The notes: a model not told the origin generated them from the sequence alone. A stretch of DNA of 64,000 bases from Ureibacillus sp. FSL W7-1570 (GCF_038593265.1 NZ_CP151979.1:2122001-2186000), one strand, 5' to 3'. Positions 8,050 through 16,503 are shown, counted from the first letter of the stretch. Numbers and translations: made by a program.

Positions 8050-9579
8050 ATGTATGTTGCCGATCAAAAATCGATGCAAATCATGGACCGTTATACAATG
8101 GAACAGTTGGGACTGCCCGGTGTTGTATTGATGGAGAACGCGGGAAATGCGGTCGTGCAGGAGATTTTGTGCGACTATCCAAAAAATACCCGTGTGTTGG
8201 TTTTATCGGGACAGGGAAACAACGGCGGCGATGGTTTTGTTATTGCAAGACGTCTGATCGACTTTGGATATGATGTGTCGCTTTGCTTTATCGGCAATGA
8301 GGAAAAGTTGAAAGGTGACGCTCATATTCATTATCAAGTGTATCAAAATCGCCGGTTGCCTCTTTATGTTTATCGGGCCGGAGAAGAAGACATCTTCTTC
8401 CATATTCAATCGGCGGATGTGATTGTTGATGCGATGCTTGGGACAGGCGTTTCGGGTGAAGTGCGTTCCCCTTTTTACGAAATCATTCAAGCGGTGAATG
8501 AATCTCATAAAGATGTAATCAGTGTAGATGTTCCTTCAGGTTTGAACAGCAACACGGGGGAAGTGGCGAATATCGCCATCAAAGCAAAAAAAACCATCAC
8601 TTTTGCCCTGCCGAAAATCGGATTTTTCGTCGGGGATGGACCGAAAGTGATCGGGGAATGGAAAGTGGCTGATATTTCTGTTCCCGATTCGATTGTTGAA
8701 ATCCTTCAATTGCCATTGCCAAAACTGTTGGATGCGGAAACGGCGAAAACTTCGCTGCCAAAACGGGTAAAACATGGACATAAGGGGACTTTCGGCCATT
8801 GTTTGATCATTGGCGGTTCGAAATATTATGTAGGGGCACCTATTTATACCGCGAAGGCAGCCTTCCATTCCGGCATCGGCCTTGTCACCCTTGCCATCCC
8901 GGAAACGATTTATTCACAGGTTGCCGGAACGTGCCATGAAAGTCTCTTCCTCCCGCTTCCGGATACCAATGGTTCGATAGATTGCAAGGCTCTTGAAAAC
9001 ATAGACTATTCCAAATTTAAAACCATTGTCTTCGGTCCGGGATTGGGAAGAGAATGTGACGGCGATGCGATGATTCAAATATTGCTGGAAAAGCTGACAA
9101 CGCAAACGCTGATCGTTGATGCGGATGGGTTATATTTTCTGAAGAATCATTTGAATCAATTACAACATTATAGCGGCGATATTATTGCAACTCCCCACCC
9201 CGGAGAAATGGCGACTTTAACAGGAAAAACTGTTGCCGAAGTTGAAGCGGACCGTCTTGAAACCGCGAAACATTTGGCATCCACATACGGCATTTATCTA
9301 TTGTTGAAAGGGCATCGTCCAATCATTGCTACACCAAAGGGAGAGCTTTGGATCAACCCCCATGGAAATGATGCATTAGGGAAAGGCGGCAGCGGGGACG
9401 TGTTGACAGGTTTGATTGCCTCCCTGGTTTCTCAACAAAAAGATCCATTAAAAGCCATGTTGAGCGCAAGCTACTATCATGCAACCGCCGCGGAGGAGTT
9501 AGGAAAAGAAACATCCAATTATGGAGTCACACCGATGGACATTATCCATGCCATCCCTGTGCTTTTTGGCCGAACATGA
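8050..9579 (+). CDS. nnr: Bifunctional NAD(P)H-hydrate epimerase / ADP-dependent NAD(P)HX dehydratase
   Basis: A 509-residue fusion of two repair domains. The N-terminal YjeF domain (about residues 1-215) has GQGNNGGDG and epimerises damaged R-NAD(P)HX. The C-terminal ribokinase-like domain (about 225-509) has HPGEMATLTG and GKGGSGDVLTG and dehydrates S-NAD(P)HX using ADP. The fusion is the E. coli Nnr layout; some bacilli keep the domains separate. AAAAGGGG lies 9 bases before the ATG. The gene stands alone between a divergent dedA and a convergent P450 gene. Confidence 0.93.
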   Translation: MYVADQKSMQIMDRYTMEQLGLPGVVLMENAGNAVVQEILCDYPKNTRVLVLSGQGNNGGDGFVIARRLIDFGYDVSLCFIGNEEKLKGDAHIHYQVYQNRRLPLYVYRAGEEDIFFHIQSADVIVDAMLGTGVSGEVRSPFYEIIQAVNESHKDVISVDVPSGLNSNTGEVANIAIKAKKTITFALPKIGFFVGDGPKVIGEWKVADISVPDSIVEILQLPLPKLLDAETAKTSLPKRVKHGHKGTFGHCLIIGGSKYYVGAPIYTAKAAFHSGIGLVTLAIPETIYSQVAGTCHESLFLPLPDTNGSIDCKALENIDYSKFKTIVFGPGLGRECDGDAMIQILLEKLTTQTLIVDADGLYFLKNHLNQLQHYSGDIIATPHPGEMATLTGKTVAEVEADRLETAKHLASTYGIYLLLKGHRPIIATPKGELWINPHGNDALGKGGSGDVLTGLIASLVSQQKDPLKAMLSASYYHATAAEELGKETSNYGVTPMDIIHAIPVLFGRT

Positions 9580-9584
9580 TTTTG

Positions 9585-9620
9585 ATAGTCCCACCCAGGA
9601 TTTTCTCCGGGTGGGGCTAT
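9585..9620 (+). terminator. Probable terminator after nnr
   Basis: ATAGTCCCACCC pairs with GGGTGGGGCTAT (one wobble) 5 bp after the stop. The stem is strong, but only a short T-poor tail follows. Confidence 0.5.
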
Positions 9621-9678
9621 TCTGTATCATCTCGATTCCTGGCCTCCTGGGATTCCAATTGCCAATGGCACAAATATA

Positions 9679-9711
9679 GGCTGCCTGAAAGAAGGCCCTT
9701 TTCAGACAGCC
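9679..9711 (-). terminator. Probable terminator of the P450 gene
   Basis: GGCTGCCTGAAA and TTTCAGACAGCC form a 12-bp stem with one wobble, 10 bp beyond the P450 stop on the minus strand, followed there by a weak T-rich tail. Confidence 0.5.
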
Positions 9712-9720
9712 CAGTCCATC

Positions 9721-10989
9721 TTAATGAATACTTTCCCTTACCCGCTTCACATCTTTCAAAATCACTTTGCTTTTTGGAATGCTCGGAATCGTATTCATTG
9801 TAATATACATATCCTGTTCCGGCACTTCATAATCCATTTTATTTATCAAATAATCCAGCGCCATTCCCATCGTTTCGATGGTCAATTGTTCACCCGGGCA
9901 CCGGTGTGTGGTTTCAACATTTCCCCCTCCTTGGGGAATCAGGCTAAACCGGTCATCTTTCCAATTGGCAAAACGCTCCGGTTGAAATTCATCAGGGTTA
10001 ACCCATAAATTTGGATCGTGGTTTGTCCCATAAATGTCAAGCAGCACCAAAGTCCCCTCTTGAATTGCGTAACCGTTCCATGTAAAGCTGCTTTTCGCCT
10101 TTGCCACAGCGAAAGGAAAAAATGGATAAAATCGTCTGACTTCTTGAATAAAAAGCGGGGTATAACCGGGGTGCTTTTTCAGCTTTACCCTTTCATGAGG
10201 ATATTGTGCCAATGCCATGACAATGAAATTGATATAGACGGAAATCGCAATCACGGGACGTAAAATATTGATAATTTCAACAGCGGCCGTTTCGGCATCC
10301 AACAAGTTTCCGTCCAAATCTTTATAAAAAACGAACTGATGCATGATGGAGTCTTGCTGTACTTGCACTTCGTCAGAGCGGATTTTTTCCACCAATTTCT
10401 CCATCTTTTTTTCCATTCGATTTCTTTTGTTTCTTCCCACCCAATGCTCCGGACCAAAAGCGGCCGGTGATTCAAACATCGCCCCCAATTCATTCATAAA
10501 GGTCTCTGCATTGTCTTCATGAAGCGGATATCCGATCCATTTGAAAGCCGCTTTACATAATAAAGTTTTAATTTCTTCATAAAAGACAATCTCATTTTTT
10601 TTACTCCACTCGTCCAATGCCCTCTCCCATTCGATTTTCATAATGTCCAGGAAATCATCTATTTTTTCTTTCGTCATGACATTTAAAAACATTTTTTTCC
10701 GATGGCGATGGGCTTCTCCATCAAGAGTTTGAACGGCATTTTTTCCAAACAATGTTTCGACGACCCGGTTCGGAAAAGCATCTTGCCGTTGAAACTTTGA
10801 TTGGTCATAAAACAATTGGGCTCCTTCTTTTCCCCCTAAACAAACCGCTTTCTTCCCCAATATTCTTGTTTCGAAAATGTCTGTTTGCAAATTTTTTCTG
10901 CGGTTTAAAATGTATTCATATCCTTCTTTCAACAGGGTCAGGCTATGATCGATACCTTGATCTCTCGGGATTTCATTGATATTTTCCAT
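9721..10989 (-). CDS. cypC: Fatty-acid peroxygenase, cytochrome P450 CYP152 family
   Basis: A 422-residue cytosolic haem-thiolate enzyme that uses hydrogen peroxide to hydroxylate fatty acids. The haem loop is PQGGG..HRCPGE with ligand Cys364. The I-helix has LRPVIAI, the Arg-Pro pair that replaces the usual acid-alcohol pair and binds the substrate carboxylate in CYP152A1. Length matches the family (about 420). The ATG at 10989 follows AGAGGTG by 5 bases; an upstream TTG overlaps that ribosome site. No redox partner is adjacent, as expected for a peroxygenase. Confidence 0.95.
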   Translation of the reverse strand: MENINEIPRDQGIDHSLTLLKEGYEYILNRRKNLQTDIFETRILGKKAVCLGGKEGAQLFYDQSKFQRQDAFPNRVVETLFGKNAVQTLDGEAHRHRKKMFLNVMTKEKIDDFLDIMKIEWERALDEWSKKNEIVFYEEIKTLLCKAAFKWIGYPLHEDNAETFMNELGAMFESPAAFGPEHWVGRNKRNRMEKKMEKLVEKIRSDEVQVQQDSIMHQFVFYKDLDGNLLDAETAAVEIINILRPVIAISVYINFIVMALAQYPHERVKLKKHPGYTPLFIQEVRRFYPFFPFAVAKAKSSFTWNGYAIQEGTLVLLDIYGTNHDPNLWVNPDEFQPERFANWKDDRFSLIPQGGGNVETTHRCPGEQLTIETMGMALDYLINKMDYEVPEQDMYITMNTIPSIPKSKVILKDVKRVRESIH

Positions 10990-11087
10990 CGTTGCACCTC
11001 TCAAACCATTCGTTTGCTATGTTGTTTATTTTGCTCCATGTTTTCTATTTCATTCAAAGGTGCAACATTTCCCAAAGTTTTCATTCT

Positions 11088-11648
11088 TTATCCGACATTG
11101 TAACGATAGAGCTTGCCCAATCTCTTTTTGTTCATCACCAAATGGAATAACGGACCTTCATATTCCAATTGTAAATTGGATAAACATTGCAAATCATGGG
11201 GGGATACAAGGGAAACGGGTTTCCGGAAATTGAAATTTGCCCCTTCTTTTAATACGTGGGCAACAAATTGCGAGCAGAAATATGCATTTTTCCGATAAGA
11301 GGGTTTATTGAACGTGTATGTAATAAGCCCGGTCAGATTGTATTTATAATTTTGTTGATTCGTTTCAATGGCTTTTATGATTTCTTTCATGCGAAGAACT
11401 TGTTCATCGGTTGCCCAAAAACTGTAAATCGCCCCTCTGCTCCTTAAAAAAAGTTTATTCCGCAAATCTTCTTTTACAAACCCGCCGATAAATGGATTAT
11501 TGGGATTTTTTCTCCCAAAACTGTACACTTCCTGAAAATCCGAATCAAAAGCGATGGAGGCATGATTATAATTTTTTCTCGTATAAAGTTTGATAATTCT
11601 CGTAAAAAGTGTTCCCGTATCAGTAAACAATAAATACACTTTCTCCAT
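11088..11648 (-). CDS. YiiX/YebB-like permuted NlpC/P60 (papain-like) protein
   Basis: The 186-residue product shows the circularly permuted papain-like arrangement: NHASIAFD early (candidate His near residue 28) and YFCSQFVA later (candidate Cys near residue 129). Such proteins are putative lipid- or peptide-hydrolysing enzymes; the substrate is unknown. No signal peptide is visible. The ATG at 11648 is selected because AAAGGAG lies 7-8 bases before it; a longer frame from 11690 lacks a ribosome site. It sits between cypC and two sigma-G-like mini-genes on the same strand. Confidence 0.72.
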   Translation of the reverse strand: MEKVYLLFTDTGTLFTRIIKLYTRKNYNHASIAFDSDFQEVYSFGRKNPNNPFIGGFVKEDLRNKLFLRSRGAIYSFWATDEQVLRMKEIIKAIETNQQNYKYNLTGLITYTFNKPSYRKNAYFCSQFVAHVLKEGANFNFRKPVSLVSPHDLQCLSNLQLEYEGPLFHLVMNKKRLGKLYRYNVG

Positions 11649-11892
11649 ATCGACTTTCTCCTTTGTAATATACCCCCATTCTAAAGACAACGCATCAACC
11701 TATAAACCGACTAAAGAAATAAATTCCATTCAGTCTTAAGTCGTATTTTCAAATCCATTGGAAATAAAAGAGGTGGAAATCAGGTTGTTGAGGATTAGAG
11801 AAAAGATTATGGAAAAGGTGGATATTTGTGCGGAATTTATTTGTCAAATTGCGGACGTTTTCCACTTGTTTCGTTATTCAAAAAATAACAGA
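11649..11892. other. Gap without a recognisable gene
   Basis: AT-rich spacer between the YiiX-like gene and the terminator of the 20-codon mini-gene. A plus-strand open frame runs through it from 11758 but lacks coding character and crosses both terminators and the mini-gene, so it is not called. No clear promoter was identified. Confidence 0.5.
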
Positions 11893-11914
11893 ACCCGGAA
11901 GCTAAGTTCCGGGT
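11893..11914 (-). terminator. Terminator of the 20-codon mini-gene
   Basis: ACCCGGAA / TTCCGGGT with a 6-base loop; on the minus strand it is followed by TTCTGTTATTTTTT. The stem is almost identical to the one at 12170-12189. Confidence 0.75.
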
Positions 11915-11997
11915 CCGGATTTCACAAATTACGACATGAAACAATCAACTCAAAGGTGCTTGATCCATATTCAAATTTGCGCTTGAACAATGGACTT

Positions 11998-12060
11998 TTA
12001 CTTCACCATTTTGAGTTTCGGTGGAGTATCAGAGTCAAAATTCTCAGTGATTTTGTCCAT
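11998..12060 (-). CDS. Mini-gene 1: 20-residue protein with sigma-G-like promoter
   Basis: A 20-codon frame (begins MDKITENF, ends PPKLKMVK) that is not recognised. Support for expression is unusually strong for its size. AGGAGGG lies 7 bases before the ATG. TGTATA-N17-CATAATA, a good sigma-G/F match, lies about 50-80 bp upstream. A GC-rich terminator with T-tract lies about 85 bp past the stop. It is hydrophilic with a basic C-terminus and has no membrane segment. Expression in the forespore, as for minor small acid-soluble spore proteins, is inferred from the promoter only. A regulatory RNA or leader peptide is the main alternative. Confidence 0.6.
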   Translation of the reverse strand: MDKITENFDSDTPPKLKMVK

Positions 12061-12110
12061 CGGAAATCCCTCCTGTTGTTCATGTCGCTTTGTCTTGTGA
12101 AATCATTATT

Positions 12111-12140
12111 TATTATGACTTTTTAAAAAAAATTTATACA
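12111..12140 (-). promoter_or_regulatory. Sigma-G/F-type promoter of mini-gene 1
   Basis: Read on the minus strand, TGTATA (12140-12135), 17 bp, CATAATA (12117-12111). The known forespore consensus is about TGMATA-N17/18-CATNHTA. Transcription would begin near 12104, ahead of the AGGAGGG. Confidence 0.6.
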
Positions 12141-12169
12141 CGAAAAATCATTTTTTTAAAATTTTAAAA

Positions 12170-12189
12170 CCCGGAAACTGAGTTCCGGG
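12170..12189 (-). terminator. Terminator of the 46-codon mini-gene
   Basis: CCCGGAA / TTCCGGG with a 6-base loop, followed on the minus strand by TTTTAAAATTTT. Confidence 0.75.
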
Positions 12190-12215
12190 CCCTTTCACTG
12201 AATCGCCATGATGAG

Positions 12216-12356
12216 TTAGTATTGTCTTGCCTTCGCATCGGTTCTCAATAATTGGTTATGAAGCGATATTTCCGTTTGACCATTAATCAGCGATTTTTGA
12301 TACTTCGGTTTCAAGCTTTGGTTTCTGAGTTTCGGAAAAGCATCTTTACCAGCCAT
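12216..12356 (-). CDS. Mini-gene 2: 46-residue basic protein with sigma-G-like promoter
   Basis: The 46-residue product begins MAGKDAFPKLRNQ and contains LKPKYQKSLINGQTE. It is basic, hydrophilic and lacks cysteine, which is the size and composition of minor small acid-soluble spore proteins. A resemblance to the small YpzG-like family (KPK..NGxTE) is from memory and unverified. AGAGGTG lies 7-8 bases upstream of the ATG. AGCATA-N17-CATACTA, a nearly ideal sigma-G promoter, lies about 50-80 bp upstream. A terminator like that of mini-gene 1 lies 27 bp past the stop. Each mini-gene therefore forms its own transcription unit. Confidence 0.68.
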   Translation of the reverse strand: MAGKDAFPKLRNQSLKPKYQKSLINGQTEISLHNQLLRTDAKARQY

Positions 12357-12404
12357 CGGCAATCACCTCTTTCATCATGGTCGATTGTTTTGTGAAAGTA
12401 TTCT

Positions 12405-12434
12405 TAGTATGAAATATTCGTTGGCAGTTATGCT
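12405..12434 (-). promoter_or_regulatory. Sigma-G/F-type promoter of mini-gene 2
   Basis: On the minus strand, AGCATA (12434-12429), 17 bp, CATACTA (12411-12405). The -10 is a perfect forespore-type heptamer, and GCATA fits the -35 core GHATR. Confidence 0.65.
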
Positions 12435-12547
12435 TACCTTATATTTTCATTTTTTCGAAGCACACTTTGAATAAAAGGAAAATCCCGCACTTTATCAGAA
12501 CATTTTTTCCATCGCTCCATATTTTATTAAAGAAAGGAGCGATGTGA

Positions 12548-12850
12548 TTGATTTCCATTGAACCGATTGAATTGCAGGGACATATGTATACCGCCATCAC
12601 TGTCCATTTGCCGAAAACAACTTTATTAACGATTTCCAATGAAATTGGATACATTATGTGCGGAGCGCTTGATGTCCAATTATTGAACACCCGCCTTGCA
12701 GACAGAAAAATCATCGCCGGTCGTGCGGTTGGGGTTCGGACGATTGACGAATTGTTAAAAGCCCCTTTGGAATCCGTTACAACCGAGGCGGAAAAATTGG
12801 GGATTTTCAAAGGCATGATCGGAGAAGAAGCATTATTAAAAATGGTTTAA
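12548..12850 (+). CDS. yunC: DUF1805 protein YunC
   Basis: A 100-residue protein of the DUF1805/YunC family (GYIMCGALDVQLLN, then RAVGVRTIDELL), known structurally but not functionally. It is cytosolic, with no signal or membrane segment. The TTG start at 12548 follows AAAGGAG by 8 bases; the nearby ATG at 12542 is followed at once by an in-frame stop. Convergent with ugtP and divergent from mini-gene 2. Confidence 0.85.
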   Translation: MISIEPIELQGHMYTAITVHLPKTTLLTISNEIGYIMCGALDVQLLNTRLADRKIIAGRAVGVRTIDELLKAPLESVTTEAEKLGIFKGMIGEEALLKMV

Positions 12851-12862
12851 TCATTTGTGCAT

Positions 12863-12894
12863 AAAAGGAGGCTCCATTTGCCGAACCTCCTTTT
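12863..12894. terminator. Bidirectional terminator between yunC and ugtP
   Basis: AAAAGGAGG / CCTCCTTTT with a 14-base loop, flanked by A and T runs on either strand; it overlaps the ugtP stop. Confidence 0.8.
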
Positions 12895-14023
12895 AGCTTA
12901 TAATTTGATGTTTACTTTCAATCAGAGCCATGACATCTTCATAAATAACCTCCGCGGCATTGGGGAAATGTATCTTTTTCATGTTTTTCATTATTCTGTT
13001 ACGTCGCTCTTCGTCCGTGGCCAACCGGACCGCATGTTCAACCAATTCATCCGGATCATTTGCGACAATTGCCGCACCCTTCGATTGAAAATAATTCGCA
13101 TTTTCCAACTCCTGGCCGGGTACAGGCCGATAAAGCAACATCGGCACTTGAACGGCAAGCGCTTCGCTCAACGTAATACCGCCCGGCTTTGAAATCATCA
13201 CCGTCGCCATTTTCATCATTTCATCCATATGGTTTGTAAATCCAAATATCCGGACATTGGGACTTCGCGAAAATTCATCCAATAACTGCTTTTTTAAAAC
13301 CTCATTCTTTCCGCAAATGACCAGTATTTGATACTCGCCATGGTCCAATATTTTTTTCATGACGCCTTCCATATCTTTTAAAACTCCATAAGCCCCTGTC
13401 GCAATTAAAATGACAGGTTTTTCAGCTTCCAAGCCATAAGAAGCCAACAACCGTTTCCGATCCACCGGCTGTTCAAACCGGGGATCGATCGGAATGCCTG
13501 ACACTTTTATTTTGTTGACGTGAATGCCAACGCTTACCAAATTTTCTTTCAGCTCTTCCGTGGCAACATAATATCGGTCAACGGAATCGTGAACCCAATT
13601 TTTATGGGCCCGGAAATCTGTAATGACATGAACAATGGGAATTTGAATTCCTGTTCTTCTTTTCAATTCTGGCACAACCGGCATGGGAAAGGTGTTAATG
13701 ATCACATCCGGCTGTACATCCTCCACCATCCCCTTCAGTTTTCTCATTCCATAATAGTTCAGGAATTTTATATCGAAAAACCTTTTGTTTCTGCTTCCTC
13801 CGTAATAAATTAATCCATATAGTTTTTTCCCGTAATTGAAACTTTTTATATATAAATATTTTGAAGCTCTCGTCAATAACGGATGGGAGACATGGTAAAG
13901 ATCCGATTCTATTACATCGTTCTTTCCCATTTTGGAAAACGTTTTTTTTAAAGTATTTGAAACTTTTAAATGGCCGTTCCCATAGCTCCCCGTCAAAAGA
14001 AGAATCTTCAAATCCTTCTCCAC
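12893..14023 (-). CDS. ugtP: Diacylglycerol glucosyltransferase UgtP
   Basis: A 376-residue GT28-family enzyme that adds glucose from UDP-glucose to diacylglycerol, making the glycolipid anchor of lipoteichoic acid at the membrane surface. Motifs close to B. subtilis UgtP include LTGSYGNGH at the N-terminus, INTFPMPVVPELKRRTG, and the donor-binding SKPGGITLSEALAVQVP with PVPGQELENA. The GTG at 14023 is preferred because GAGGGTG lies 5 bases upstream; an in-frame TTG at 14050 has no ribosome site. It is divergent from a GT2 and an acyltransferase gene, suggesting a lipid-modification neighbourhood. Confidence 0.92.
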   Translation of the reverse strand: MEKDLKILLLTGSYGNGHLKVSNTLKKTFSKMGKNDVIESDLYHVSHPLLTRASKYLYIKSFNYGKKLYGLIYYGGSRNKRFFDIKFLNYYGMRKLKGMVEDVQPDVIINTFPMPVVPELKRRTGIQIPIVHVITDFRAHKNWVHDSVDRYYVATEELKENLVSVGIHVNKIKVSGIPIDPRFEQPVDRKRLLASYGLEAEKPVILIATGAYGVLKDMEGVMKKILDHGEYQILVICGKNEVLKKQLLDEFSRSPNVRIFGFTNHMDEMMKMATVMISKPGGITLSEALAVQVPMLLYRPVPGQELENANYFQSKGAAIVANDPDELVEHAVRLATDEERRNRIMKNMKKIHFPNAAEVIYEDVMALIESKHQIIS

Positions 14024-14296
14024 AATATCACCCTCGATAACGGAATCCAACTTGATAGAAAATAAACCTCATAGGAATTGACTGTTTTCATCATAATTTT
14101 ATGCTATATCAATTGTGAAAAATGAACATAAAAATGTTTTCTTAAGGGAAAATAAAATTTTATTAAAATAGTATATATTTAAATACCTTCCCGACTGTAA
14201 TGAAATTTCTATTTTTGAATATATATGAATAAAAGATTCTTCGGCATCGATTTCATCATTCCCATAAATTCAAAATATTTCAAATTGTCTGTTTTA

Positions 14297-14305
14297 TGCT
14301 ATAAT
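14297..14305 (+). promoter_or_regulatory. Extended -10 promoter of the GT2-acyltransferase operon
   Basis: TGCTATAAT is an extended -10 element about 50 bp before the GT2 start; the -35 (TTTCAA, 14278-14283) is weak. The remaining 330 bp between ugtP and this gene are AT-rich and hold nothing else recognisable. Confidence 0.5.
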
Positions 14306-14357
14306 ACTATCAATCTATTGTAAGGCCGACTTAAAAGTTGAGAAAGGAAGGGACGCT

Positions 14358-15083
14358 ATGAACAAAGTCTGCGTTATCATTCCTGCCTTGAATCCGACTC
14401 GTGATTTGATCGACTATATTTACGAATTATTAAATTTTAATGTTACGGAAATTGTGGTTGTTAATGACGGAAGCATGGAAAGCTGCAAACCCATTTTCCA
14501 TCAAATTCAACTGATCCAAAATTGCACAGTGCTGACACATGAAAGGAACAAAGGAAAAGGACGTGCATTAAAAACCGCCTTCGAATACATCCTGAAAAAC
14601 CGAAATGTGCATGGAGTGATAACTGCTGACGCGGATGGTCAACATTCCGTCGAGGATGTAATCAACATCGCCAAAAAAATGACCGATGTTCAGAACGGAA
14701 TTCTCCTCGGTGTCCGGGATTTCGACCAGGATCACGTCCCTGCCAGAAGCTATGCAGGCAATAAAATTACAAGTTTTTTATTCCAATTATTATTTAAAAT
14801 CAAACTTCAAGATACACAAACAGGCCTTAGAGGCATTCCGATCAAAATGCTTCCTTTCCTTCTTTCTTTGGAGGGGGAAAGGTATGAATATGAAATGAAC
14901 ATGCTGATTGCGGCTGCCAAAAGAAAAATCCCAATTCGTCAAATTCCGATTCAAACCATTTACATCAACAAGAATAAAAGCTCCTATTACCATCCGTTCA
15001 AAGACTCATTAAAAATCTTTTCAATCATCATTTCCGGAAGCGTCGCCAATAAAAAGCTGAACGAAGGTGAAGAGCATGTCTAA
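14358..15083 (+). CDS. Family 2 glycosyltransferase (DPM1-like)
   Basis: A 241-residue GT-A fold enzyme. It opens with VIIPALNPT, has VVNDGS near residue 38 and the metal-binding TADADGQH near 92. It lacks C-terminal membrane helices, like dolichyl-phosphate-mannose synthases. Transfer of a sugar to a lipid phosphate is inferred; the sugar is unknown. GGAAGGG lies 6 bases before the ATG. Its end overlaps the next gene by 8 bp, so the two are translationally coupled. Confidence 0.88.
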   Translation: MNKVCVIIPALNPTRDLIDYIYELLNFNVTEIVVVNDGSMESCKPIFHQIQLIQNCTVLTHERNKGKGRALKTAFEYILKNRNVHGVITADADGQHSVEDVINIAKKMTDVQNGILLGVRDFDQDHVPARSYAGNKITSFLFQLLFKIKLQDTQTGLRGIPIKMLPFLLSLEGERYEYEMNMLIAAAKRKIPIRQIPIQTIYINKNKSSYYHPFKDSLKIFSIIISGSVANKKLNEGEEHV

Positions 15084-15768
15084 TATTTACGGCAAGTTCT
15101 TCCTGTTGTCCCAATGGATCGTCCGAAAAATATATCCTTCCTATCGCGTCCAAATCCATGAAAAAGTAAAAGATCCTGTTGTGTACATTTCCCATCATCA
15201 AAACCTTTTCAATCCTTTTGTTATTTATTTATGGTTTCCAAAGAGTTTGAGAACCTGGATTCTGCATGTATTTCTTGACCGGAAAATGTGCTTTCGGCAA
15301 TATGTGGATTATACCTTTACAAAACGGTTTGGCATGAATCGGACTATCGCTAAAATTTGCGCATATCCCGTTTCGTTTATTATTTCAGCCCTTTTAAAAT
15401 CCGGGAAAGGGATACCTGTATACAGGGAGTCAAGAAAAATTCTGGAGACTTTCCGCTTATCGGTGGAAGCGTTAAAAAGAGGGGAAAGCATCGCCATTTA
15501 TCCAACAATCGACTATACGAACACTTCCAATGAAGCGAAGGATATGTATGAAGGCTATCTTTTTATCGAAAAATATTATTTTAAAGAAACAGGCAAACAT
15601 GTTCATTTTGTGCCGTTATACGTCAGCAAAAACAATCGGCTCATTATTTCGGATGAGCCCATCGCTTTTCAGGAAGGCGAAGATTTTTCAAGCGGTCAAA
15701 AACGGATCGGGGAATACATGAAAAACAAACTGCAAGAATTGGCGAAACAATGCGGGGATATTGAGTAA
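15076..15768 (+). CDS. Putative PlsC-like acyltransferase
   Basis: The 230-residue protein has a lysophospholipid-acyltransferase layout: SHHQNLFNPF near residue 38 (variant of the HX4D block), IPVYRESRK near 115, and FVPLYV near 183. The usual aspartate of HX4D is replaced by asparagine or proline, so activity is uncertain. The ATG at 15076 follows AAGGTG by 6 bases; an upstream GTG overlaps that site. Coupling to the GT2 gene suggests both act on the same lipid or glycolipid. It could also be an inactive homologue. Confidence 0.68.
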   Translation: MSNIYGKFFLLSQWIVRKIYPSYRVQIHEKVKDPVVYISHHQNLFNPFVIYLWFPKSLRTWILHVFLDRKMCFRQYVDYTFTKRFGMNRTIAKICAYPVSFIISALLKSGKGIPVYRESRKILETFRLSVEALKRGESIAIYPTIDYTNTSNEAKDMYEGYLFIEKYYFKETGKHVHFVPLYVSKNNRLIISDEPIAFQEGEDFSSGQKRIGEYMKNKLQELAKQCGDIE

Positions 15769-15784
15769 TAGACAAAATAGAAAA

Positions 15785-15814
15785 GCGACTTAACAAATTA
15801 AGTCGCCCATTTTT
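15785..15814. terminator. Terminator after the GT2-acyltransferase operon
   Basis: GCGACTTAA / TTAAGTCGC with a CAAA loop, followed by CCATTTTTTT. It ends the plus-strand operon and may serve the convergent gene too. Confidence 0.85.
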
Positions 15815-16324
15815 TTAATGGCTGATGGCATCGCTCAATTTCCCTGTGATGTCCTCAATCTCCACTTCGAATACCTCCGTCTTTGGCAATATAGGATATC
15901 CGCCATTTTCAAATTGCCAATTTGGGTCTCCATATTTTTTCCAAAGACAATCATAAAACCATTCTTTCTTTTGCTCATCTTCAATGCGATGAATCTTTCC
16001 AAACACGACGACGCTTATATATGCCAAAGCCGATTGGCAGGCATATTTTTTTCCTGGAACGATTTCTCCCATCTCGCACACTTCAATACAAATCCGCGGA
16101 TTCTTTTTAATATTTTCCCAAAAATGGCTTTCTCTCAAATTTCCAATATGCAAATATAATTTTGTTCCCTCTTCATAGACAAAAACAAATGGAATCACGT
16201 AAGGATAGCCATCTTCGCCCACCGTTGCCACATGGGCCACTTTCGCCTTTCTTAAAAAATCATATGCATCTTCGACAGAAATTTCTCTTTTTTTATTGTG
16301 AATGATTCCTCTCACTTCACTCAT
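15815..16324 (-). CDS. Pyridoxamine 5'-phosphate oxidase-family flavin protein
   Basis: A 169-residue split-barrel protein of the NimA/PNPOx-like group: AHVATVGEDGYPYVIPF near residues 30-46 and KLYLHIGNLRES near 55-66 are the FMN-binding strands. Members bind FMN, F420 or haem; the substrate is unknown. The ATG at 16324 directly abuts AAAGGGG, while the in-frame GTG at 16315 has better spacing, so the true start may be three codons later. Confidence 0.78.
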   Translation of the reverse strand: MSEVRGIIHNKKREISVEDAYDFLRKAKVAHVATVGEDGYPYVIPFVFVYEEGTKLYLHIGNLRESHFWENIKKNPRICIEVCEMGEIVPGKKYACQSALAYISVVVFGKIHRIEDEQKKEWFYDCLWKKYGDPNWQFENGGYPILPKTEVFEVEIEDITGKLSDAISH

Positions 16325-16503
16325 CCCCTTTCCTTAAATATATATTCTAAATACATCTTTTAAAATCCTTTAAAAAGGGAAAAATTTTTATAATCCCTCC
16401 TCTTTGAATAAAAAATTCCATTTCACGTCTGTATTTCAATATCCAAAAATATATAATATTATGGTACTATGGAACATAGGAAAACTTTTAGGGGGAATGA
16501 AAT

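Noticed and set aside
11758-12126. Plus-strand open frame of 122 codons
   Set aside because: It crosses a terminator and the 20-codon mini-gene on the other strand. There is no ribosome site, and the composition is not protein-like.
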